Assembly (NCBI GenBank): GCA_933228895.1
Contig: OW121846.1
Span: 112,423,054 to 112,487,053, forward strand
DNA length: 64,000 nucleotides
Source of the DNA: Platycnemis pennipes
Taxonomy: Eukaryota > Arthropoda > Insecta > Odonata > Platycnemididae
Reading direction: 5' to 3'
Shown: piece after piece, positions 55,740 through 64,000 of the stretch
How positions within the stretch are numbered: position 1 is the first letter of the stretch
Layout of the letters: each line of letters opens with the position of its first letter
Notes under the pieces: generated by a model
What the model was told of the DNA's origin: nothing
The model's database searches: none
Seen by the model: only the letters and a program-made list of their open reading frames with translations
Position numbers and translations under genes: made by a program

Positions 55740-57260
55740 TGGACAGGACGAGGTTAAGGCAAAATCTATGAGGAGGACTTTGAAAGTAGAATAGGTGAGC
55801 GAGATAGTATTGGTTATAATGAATGGAATTACTGAGGAACCTTACTGCTACTCAGGTGTGGATGCCGACGGGCTGGCAGCAGGAGAAGAATGGCGTAGAC
55901 AAACTGATTGAACAGCTGGGAACAATAGGGAATTAGCAGGGAATGGGAGGCTTGGAAACCGGAGTCGGGGAAAGGAGGGACGGAAATGCGGACGGGGAGT
56001 AAAATTAGCTTGCAAGGAAAAATACAGGCTCTGCAAGAGACATAATCACCCATGGCTCAAGTCTCACTATAAGTACCCTACAAAAAAAGTCGGGTGATAA
56101 AGGGATATACCAACTAGATGTCATCAAGCTAAGCAAGGATTCAGGAACCTCGCGAAAATCGCACAGATTCTTGAGTGCCAATGCAGAAATCGACCATAAT
56201 TTAGTGGCAATGAAATGCGGGATGAAATTCCGACGGTCACGACGGGGGAAGACAATAGAGAAGTAGACGGAAGAGTTCTGACTTTCGCAGGTCGTTGGCA
56301 TCCACGGAGCAATTCCCTCTCACGGCCATGACCACAATGGTTTTCTTGTTTCGACTTGTTCAAGGGTTACCCTCGCTAACTTCTTCAGCGGCTTTACATT
56401 ACCATTTTAGCAGTGGTGATTGGGAGGGTATCTACTCTGAAGTAGTTTTTACTCCGAGTATTTGGGTATTAGTGCATCTGGGTGCCTTCTATCGCTATTT
56501 CTAATCAACCTTCACCATTATCGTGTTCTGTTTTTTTTACACTGGGCTGAGCGGGTTAGGGCTAAAAAAAAAGGTCAACATGGTCTGGGAGTTTTATCAT
56601 AAAACATATTTAATAGAAACGCTAGCATTCATATGCTTACGCAATTTTTTATTTCCATTAATTGATTTTAAAATTATTTTTTTTATCTGAGAGCCAGAGT
56701 GTATGCTACAACAGCAAGTAGCGGGCTATACCGATGTATTCCAATCTCTTTCGGGAGGAAATTATGACCATAAAAGACGCGTGGCTAAATAAATTACTGC
56801 TAGGCCTCAATTAGGCGATTAATCCTTTTGAATCTTGGCAATAACCAAATAAATGCACAAAAAACACTGAAATCGCTTAGCTACTGCCTAGGGTAGGAAA
56901 GTACGAAGAAGCTCATGCGGTAACACCGACCAAATGTGGCAGCTAAGAGCACTTCCGACTCGAATGGTAGTGGTACGACCTGCGGAAATTGTGCGGGTAC
57001 ATAGGAACCAGCATGGAAATCGTATGGGATCGTTTTACCTAATCCCTTGGTGGAACGATTGACTGGTCACCTGTTGACGCATATTGAAAATATCCTGGAA
57101 ATTCCCACTGTCTCCAATGATATTTCATTTCCCACGATTCTACAAACGCGGGTATCACATTCTCTACGACGGCTAGAACGCAGGAAGAGAGACATTTCGC
57201 ACGTACAAGAAATATTGAAACTCTTTCCTCCATAGTGCCGCGTTCTCTACGCGTCGCTCT
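55740..57260. other. No recognisable feature
   Basis: Unique-looking DNA with a purine-rich segment at 55900-56000 and no assignable frames. Confidence 0.35.
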
Positions 57261-57269
57261 AGCATTGCA

Positions 57270-58070
57270 CGCCATTCTGCTTCCCACCTTCCTCCTTGCG
57301 GGATTGCAGGAAACAAGTTGATCCAAGGCCGAATGACGGAAGAGAACCCCGGAAGAAGCGAAATTGGGCTCAGACGGCTGAGACTTCCCAAAGCAAGCAA
57401 TCGGTGGGGGGAAATAGGGTGGGCGGCGGAGGATGGCAATCGATAGTCCATCAAGGTTTACAGCCAATATCCGTGGGGCGGAGGGGGCAGGGAGCACCCC
57501 GTTCCCCCAGTATCACGCGGGCATTCCACAAGAGCTTCCCCTCCCAGGGCCCACCCAATTACGCGACGAAAACCACCTGAAACGACACAATCGCTGACAA
57601 ATTTATGTGACCGTTCCGGAAGCCGCCTGTTTCCCGTGGGGACGAAGGGGGAGTTGGGAGAAGGGGGAAGGTGGGGGTTTGAGCAAAGGGGCGGACATTA
57701 AGCGGGTGGGCGTGGTGAGTAGCGGCGAGAGGCGAGGAAGGCGGGGGCGTGGCGTGCCGGCGTCGGCGCGGCCGCTCAGCGAGAAGTGCCGACGGCCTCA
57801 AGCACCCACCCACCAATGCGGAACATTGAGCGGGAAACGGAGCCGAAGGCAGGGAGTGCGCCAACCACCCAAGGCCTCGATTCGAGAGGCGCCCCTCGAA
57901 GAGGAGGAGGCTGCTGGCGGAATGGGGGTGGGGAGAGGAGGGAGCGAGGGGGGGAGCGAGGGGGGGAGGGGGAGAAGAGGGAGGGGGGAGGAGGGAGGGA
58001 GAGGAGGGGGGACACCTCCTCCCGACACAGCTCAGTCCGCCGTGCCGAGGCGCGAATCACTGGCGATGCG
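57270..58070. other. Large GC-rich island with G-rich repeats
   Basis: CpG-rich from 57270, becoming extremely G-rich on the plus strand at 57905-58012, where GAGCGAGGGGGGG occurs twice in tandem among GGGA runs. Frames of up to 160 codons on either strand are Gly/Arg/Glu- or Pro/Ser/Leu-rich and are best seen as chance. Confidence 0.6.
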
Positions 58071-58079
58071 ATCAATTAC

Positions 58080-59640
58080 GAACATCTAGGTCACGGGTGG
58101 GTATTCCTGCGAACGAGATCGATTGATGGTGATGGAATTAACACACGCCATAGGAATGGCCATTTATACGCAAAACATTCAATACAAATACAAAAATACG
58201 AACGAGTACAGCTGTGCCAAAAATTTAATTTCGTAATTAAGAAAAAGTAAATAAATTCGAGGTTCAATCAAAGTTCACAGAGCTTGCTTCGAACTGCAGT
58301 CATTCTGCCCAAGTCCTTTCCAATGAGTCATCACGATAAAAATGACATTAATGTGCACACCATGTTGTCCTCTGGTTGTCCCCTCTACTCTATAACGACG
58401 GGAAGTTGCTGAAGGGACTGTGATCAGAGCAATGACGCCCGGATTCGAATTCGAAATATTTAGTAGAAATCGGGAAAAATGAAAACGAAAAGTTAGGATA
58501 CCTGATAGTACCATCGTCCAAATGTTGCTCCTATATGTGCCCAAAGTTTTGGATGGCATTTTAAAATATAAATAACTAGAATGGGTCTCGAACATTAAAA
58601 TAATACAATACAATGAGCGAAAAAACGATGGCACAAGAAAAAAAATACGAAGAAAAAGACTATTCAGGGATATTTATTTTTTAATGCTGATCAAATCTAC
58701 GAAAATTCTGGATATCGGCATTTTTCACTCCTTTCGGAAGATTTCCGTTTGAATTTCAGGATTGACAGCACGACTATTAAACCAGAAAAACCAAATGAAT
58801 ACGCATGAATTAAAACCATTTACGCTACCCCTTCCCCCCTCCAAGTTTCATAGTTGAATAAAATGCAGAGAATTTACTGCTGCCTATTTGAGACTTCAAT
58901 TCAGATACAGGTGGCATCTTCCCGACGTTCCTTCCCGAATTTGTCTCTTCTTTCTGGATGCTCGTCACCGGAAGTAGCTTCTTTTCACGCAAGAACTTGA
59001 TGACCAAGCGAGGCAAGGTACTCGAAGAGGGCAAAGGAGAGCGAGGCCGGTGACGCCCATCGGCCGGTGTGCACGACTTTGACCCCGGAGCTCCCGCTGT
59101 CAAAGTAAGCACGGAGAAACTGCTAGGGGGCACTCCACATTTACTTGAAGTATGGGTCTCGCAATGTACGCAACCATAATAATAATATAAAAGGTGTTAC
59201 GATATATTGGGGCGAGATTGATCCAAAACTGCCCCTACTGCCATCGAACCCATCGTCAAAATTATTACATAAAACATATGATTTTCATGACTTAAAACAT
59301 TTATAATCTGAGGTAAAAAACATTAAAATATCTATATAATTCAATGAATTAAAGAATAATAGATTAACAAAAAAATCCTGTACCCAATATATCAATATTA
59401 AACAACAGTGAAATTATGGTGCGTGGAAGTATTTACAACCGTGGGAAAAACGTTGGGATGATCATAATTACATCCTTTAAGAAAAAACTCACTGCAGGAA
59501 ACCACCCACACAAGAAGGGGACGGGGGTGAAAAACTTGCGAAATCCTACTGCTAGTGTAGCTTGTGTTTAAAACAGTACATAGGAACATTGGTTGATAAA
59601 ATATAAAATTAATGAAAAAAGAAGCAATACAGAAACAAAC
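58080..59640. other. No recognisable feature
   Basis: AT-rich. The minus-strand LINE at 59.7 kb may extend its 3' untranslated region down to about 59400, but this cannot be verified by eye. Confidence 0.35.
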
Positions 59641-59659
59641 ATGATGTGATGCGGCCACA

Positions 59660-60080
59660 AGGTGTTGAATGTACGCCATTTATCTTGCCATCCCCGTTTG
59701 AAACTATTATGTAATTTGGGTGAGTATTCGTGACGTGTGATGCACATCTGTTGAATTTTGAGAAGAGTTTTCTGTAGCACGCTTTTAAAAGATGAATGAG
59801 ATGGAGATTCTATTAAGGATTAGGGGAGTTTGTTCCATTCGTAACATGCAAAGACAATGAACGATCTGTACAAAATGGTCATCCGGTGGAGAGGTATTAC
59901 CAGCTTATGATTCCCTTACGTATTATATCTATGGACATTTTCAGCTTCCTGAATTCTTCAAAGAGGTATTGAGGCATTTTAGAGTTCAGAATGTGATAAA
60001 TAAGAGAAAGGGTGTGAAGCTGGCATCTGTAACTAATTTCTAACCAAGATAGTTTATTAACTATGTTTATTTATGTACTG
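59660..60080 (-). mobile_element. LINE RT C-terminus
   Basis: The minus strand reads KLSWLEISYRCQLHTLSLIY then HILNSKMPQYLFEEFRKLK (about 60056-59945). After a decayed stretch comes YEWNKLP, and after one stop SLIESPSHSSFKSVLQKTLL with KIQQMC (about 59845-59755). This matches the end of many L2/CR1/Jockey-type RTs: l.WL.i..Rr..h.l.li%kil....P.YL...f, then f...a...WN.LP..i....s...Fk..lk..l. Stops within make it inactive. The clade is uncertain. Confidence 0.75.
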
Positions 60081-60089
60081 GGAGATGTG

Positions 60090-61860
60090 ATATGATACCT
60101 GTAGATTGAAAATGAACGTAATGTAATCCTTCAGAGAGCGTTGAAGTTTTCATGGCAGTTCTTGTGATAGATCTTGATAAACGATATGGACGTAGTTAAA
60201 ATGCAGTTCAATTAACGCCCATATCAGCGGTACCTAAAGAGATGTGGGGAACACAGAAGTGATCAGAGAAAGATATCTGAGATCTCAGAAGATCTAAGAA
60301 GGGGAAACAATGATTTATTGACGGTTTTACAGATATTTACATGGTACGACCACGATTGGTTTTCATCCACCAATATTCCCGATTTCTAACTGCCTTTCAA
60401 GGAGGAATTCAATCGCCATTTTTTCGTTACCATCGCTAACTTCGCGCCATATTTCATTTGGCTTTAGGGCGTTCCACATTTAGTTTACAGTTTGGGCTCT
60501 TATGGCGTTGCATTTCCCATGTAAATCTCCATAGTGATCATGCAGCGGGATTGCCAAAAACAGCAGAAAAAAATAACATGTCACCATGCAGCGTAAAAAA
60601 TGTTTCCTCTTGGAAAAGCAGGTGCCAGGTCGAACGGTGACATTAGTGGATCTTCAATATTTGCTCAAATAAACCTTATGAAAAACATATCCCTCAACTT
60701 CAGCCTCTAGGGTGACTTTCCCGATATAAAATTCCTAACGCAGTCTTCAAAAAACCGTTCTTCATAATAGCTCAAAAATAGCAAGGATTCTTTCATAGAA
60801 CTTTTTTCCACAAAAGTCACGTTATAAACATATTTAAATCGTATGTAGCCATGCACTTATTTCAAAAAATCTTTGGGACGGGAATCTTTTAATGATGTGA
60901 GGCAAAAAGTGGTCACCCGCTAACATTTGTATGCATAGGTAACGCTTTCCCAGCGACGTCGATAGCTTCAAAACACGCACGAGGGAGATTCAAAGACTGT
61001 GCTTCAAGAAGAGACTTCTCCAGGAGCCATGAAAGCTTCGGTGGTTGGAGTATAGTAAAAAATGAATGCGATTGAAGTTCGTTAATTCAAGAACTCAGCT
61101 AACGAAAGCGTAAAATCAGTTAAGCATTCGTAAATGTGTCTCAACGGCCAATGCGGAAAATATGACCCTTTCATGGACTATTGTCTCGAAAATAAAGAAA
61201 TAGTGGTTTTTCCCATTTCACTGAAGCATAGACATTCTCAGCGCGTGCCCTTCAATAGATGAAAGAGGGTACCTACCAGTAGGGTATTTTCGTAAGCCGT
61301 TAGGAAATAAGGCACAAAATATCTGGACGAAAAATACGACCCTTCATCATCAGGTATCAAAAGATAGTGACGGACGGTGCATAGTCGATCATAAACTTCT
61401 CATGGCGAACAAGTGGTTTTGCAAGGGTTAAGATGAAAACAATTGAACAGTGCTGCGAAGGTGTTTCCTAATACGTATGTGGCAACCGTGGTGCGAACTT
61501 GTCTGAAGAGAAGAGGAGGAGATAAAGGGAGAATTTCAACAGCCGTGAGAGGCATCTGGTTTTCATCGTCTTACAATATGTTAATAAATCGCTAAGTATC
61601 ACCGAAGCCAGCTAAGAAGCTTCGGCAGGCACTGGGTTCTTGCAATTTACGGTTTATAGCGTGAGAAAAAAGGGTCACGTGGCGCAATCGAAAACATAAA
61701 ATTTTGCGAACCATACAAGAATGCAAAAGAATGATCTATGAACATTTTCTAAGATCGGGTGTTAGAAGGACAGTGCACAAAACGTCTATGAGAAATGTTC
61801 GCCTACTTTGAAAACTATTCCATGAATACGATATAATATCTAATATCACGACGTTCCCAA
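60090..61860. other. No recognisable feature
   Basis: AT-rich. Upstream parts of the preceding minus-strand LINE could lie at 60090-60300, but no motif is legible. Confidence 0.35.
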
Positions 61861-61869
61861 TTTTAAACC

Positions 61870-61939
61870 AAGTACGCTATACCGTCTCCTGACTGATATC
61901 GGGTTCGTGTACAAACAAAGGGGTAGGCATAGCGTACTT
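61870..61939. repeat. Short inverted repeat
   Basis: AAGTACGCTATACC (61870-61883) and GGCATAGCGTACTT (61926-61939) pair with one mismatch across a 42-bp spacer. No element assigned. Confidence 0.7.
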
Positions 61940-61944
61940 AGTTG

Positions 61945-62525
61945 AGTCGATAAATTTTTATTTAATAAAATATACATAAAACTTATATAGCATAACAAAA
62001 TTTTGGGGTACCAATTTATAGGAAGCTTACTTATGAAAAGAGACGACATAATACGTTGGCCTCACCGTAATTTAAGAGAGCTTAAAAATATCTAAATGCA
62101 CAAATGCACGGTGAGCTTAAACTGCTTTAATTTTGCTGACATACGACCCACGATTTTTTTATTAGAATTTATTTTTCAAACCTTAGAAGTAACTGCCAGA
62201 AAATTTAAAATCGCCTATTGGTAAATTTTTAAAATATTAAATTCAAAGTATTTTTCTCTACTATTCTCAATACATTTGTATGCATTACAAGAATAGCTCG
62301 TAATAGGTTGTACAAAACATTATAATTTCTACGCATTATAAATATAATTATGGTAAGAAAATACGTTAACTTTGAAATATAAATCACATTTTAAATTATA
62401 ACTCGTTAATTTTCAATAACAATTAAAAGCAGCCTACAACCAAGACTGTTTTAATTGTTAACTACATGTGATTTGAATTCGATTTTTGTATTGACAATGT
62501 AGGGAAAATTTTTAAAGTTGCAATT
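61945..62525. other. AT-rich, no recognisable feature
   Basis: Very AT-rich flank in which the best-preserved SINE-A inserted. Confidence 0.4.
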
Positions 62526-62538
62526 AAGAGTCAAATAG

Positions 62539-62877
62539 GGGATCGGGTTGGTGTGGTGGCTAAAGTACTGGAGTCCCATCCAGAGAGCCCGGGTTCGATT
62601 CCCGGCAGTGGCGGATTTTTCAGAGGAAAACCGGTCCCCACTTGAGTGCCTAGTGGAGGGCATTTCAAATTCAATACTCCGTCCGTCGGATGGGACGTTA
62701 AGCCGTGGTCCCCTTGGCGCCTTTCGTTAAGAGTAGGCTAATGCCGACGCCGGGTTTCTCTCCACCCTTCCTCCGTTCCCTGAAAACTCCTACCATTACC
62801 CAATTATCTATCCACCTAACCTATATGGCGCAAATGACCTCAGCTGTCGGTCGCCTCCCCTAAATAACCAACCAACC
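62539..62877 (+). mobile_element. SINE-A, best-preserved full-length copy (339 bp)
   Basis: The tRNA-like head has GGTGTGGTGGCTAAAGTAC (A-box region) and GGGTTCGATTCCCGGCAGTGG (strong B box). The body has GAAAACCGGTCCCCACTTGAG, CCGTCCGTCGGATGGGACG, TTAAGCCGTGGTCCCCTTGG and GCCGACGCCGGGTTTCTCTC. The 3' end has CTATATGGCGCAAATGACC, CAGCTGTCGGTCGCCTCCCC and a CAACCAACC tail. A perfect 13-bp target-site duplication, AAGAGTCAAATAG, lies at 62526-62538 and 62878-62890. The 60-codon frame here is a SINE translation. It serves as the reference for the other SINE-A copies in the window. Confidence 0.97.
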
Positions 62878-62967
62878 AAGAGTCAAATAGTTATATGATT
62901 TGACTTTTTGTAGTTATCAAAAATGAAGACTATGTTTCGGGTTTCACTGCGTCGTCGCTGCTTTAGG

Positions 62968-63005
62968 GACAGCCGTTTCGCCTCCATTCCAGCAGGCATC
63001 TTCAG
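62968..63005 (-). other. Hammerhead-ribozyme-like motif
   Basis: The minus strand reads CTGAAGA, T, GCCT, a 10-nt loop, AGGC, GAAAC, GGCT, GTC. This resembles a hammerhead core (CUGANGA, stem II, GAAA, a minimal 2-bp stem III, cleavage triplet GUC). The extra U between CUGAAGA and stem II, and the poor pairing of the flanks as stem I, argue against activity. Minimal hammerheads are known from Penelope-like elements, and a Penelope RT remnant lies in this window, but no Penelope sequence adjoins this site. Confidence 0.35.
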
Positions 63006-63009
63006 GTCG

Positions 63010-64000
63010 AAGCGCTTGATGCCGCGTTCTAGCCGTATGTGGTCCGCTCTAGTCTCTCCACTTAGATAGGCGAATGAGAATTTTGATTTCGGCGACTAAT
63101 AAAGCGAGAGTTCGGGTAAAGATTCTCTTGCAAATGTTGTGGAAGTGATGAGCGTATTTCTAGTTTACTTTGCGAGGGTGTTTGCATATTTCTATTGCTT
63201 CCCGAGAATTTCTGAGGAAATTCGGGATTCAGTTGCAATCAATCACCTTAGTACCTTCAAAGCTGTGACCGGGTTCAGATAATGTCAAAAATATTTGCGA
63301 TACCACACAAATAGTAATCATGCACTTACTGATGCAGAAAATCGAGATAAACTTCGCTCTTCATACTTATTTTCAGGTATTTTTTTAGCTACATTACTCA
63401 TTCAACCAAGCAAAATATCACGTTTAAGTTCGCTTATTGTGTCTACAGAAGAATAATATCGTGAAGTCATTAGAAAATTTATTGAAAAAAATTGATTGAA
63501 ATTGTGGAAAATTGTGATTAAGATGATTTTCTTCTACCTACATATACATATGTATTTCGTCTACATATGTAAGACAAAAAAATATTTCACGCAAAGGTCT
63601 TAAAATGCTTCTGTGGATATTAAAAATACTCGATTTATAATAGCATTTTCGGTGTAACCATGTGAAATACAGCCAGAAAAACATTAGAAAATTAGTGTGA
63701 AGCACAGAGTATACCTTGATTTTTTTCCATAAGTACATGCATGATCACCTTTTGCACATAGAATCACAAATACTTTTAACAGGCACGAAAATCGAACCGT
63801 AACTATTTGATAACTTCAAAATTTCCTAACCCTGTCATCACAGGAAACGAATTTAATTCCAGATCGTTAACAATGAACGTAGACTTGGTAATAGGCTACT
63901 TTAATTGTTAACGAAAATTCACCTGTTATAAACTGAACGATCTGTGTGTACAACTGAAATGTGATTTATATTATTTAGGCAATGTATTTTCACGCTTGCG
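63010..64000. other. No recognisable feature
   Basis: AT-rich sequence to the end of the window with only a few short frames. Confidence 0.4.

Noticed and set aside
57607..58250. 160- and 154-codon plus-strand frames
   Set aside because: They are translations of G-rich simple sequence in two frames at once.
62548..62730. 60-codon frame similar to those at 9825-10034 and part of 6601-6846
   Set aside because: The similarity comes from the SINE-A sequence itself, which is a non-coding pol III type element.

Overview
This is animal nuclear DNA, most likely from an arthropod and probably an insect. The inference rests on the mobile elements: RTE-like and CR1/Jockey-like LINEs, Penelope-like retroelements, a pogo/Tigger-type DNA transposon and several tRNA-headed SINE families. 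There is no operon-like packing and no long intact reading frame. I found no host protein-coding gene, no intact tRNA or rRNA gene and no CRISPR array. Nearly all open frames are chance frames, many of them inside GC-rich islands. The species cannot be named from the sequence alone.

Layout. 0-10 kb: the 3' end of an RTE-like LINE at the window edge, a CR1-like C-terminus (1.6-2.2 kb), a possible Penelope endonuclease remnant (5.7-6.1 kb), a foldback element (8.7 kb) and a LINE reverse-transcriptase (RT) core (8.9-9.6 kb). 10-25 kb: SINEs, a Penelope RT remnant (14.7-15.7 kb), an unusual tandem array (16.3 kb), a perfectly paired SINE-associated palindrome (17.8 kb), and two homologous copies of a roughly 530-bp inverted-repeat element (21.6 and 24.8 kb) either side of a 182-bp tandem duplication. 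25-40 kb: two RTE-like copies lying tail to tail (26.3-27.9 kb), a LINE C-terminus at 34.6 kb, the largest GC-rich islands, and a nearly perfect 83-bp-arm hairpin at 39.0-39.2 kb. 40-52 kb: the densest graveyard, with CR1-like, RTE-like and endonuclease fragments on both strands, SINEs, a foldback element (47.9 kb), a pogo/Tigger transposase remnant (49.5-50.2 kb) and a small inverted-repeat element (50.5 kb). 52-64 kb: GC-rich islands, a 90-bp LINE-tail insertion with clean target-site duplications, a LINE C-terminus (59.7-60.1 kb), and the best-preserved SINE (62.5 kb) next to a hammerhead-like motif.

How the parts relate. The LINE fragments are 5'-truncated, frameshifted or stop-riddled, so they look like dead copies. 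The SINEs need LINE machinery, and several carry recognisable 12-15 bp target-site duplications, so they moved more recently than most LINE remnants. At least thirteen GC-rich, CpG-containing islands punctuate the AT-rich background. They lack convincing coding potential and are the part of the window least explained by transposons.
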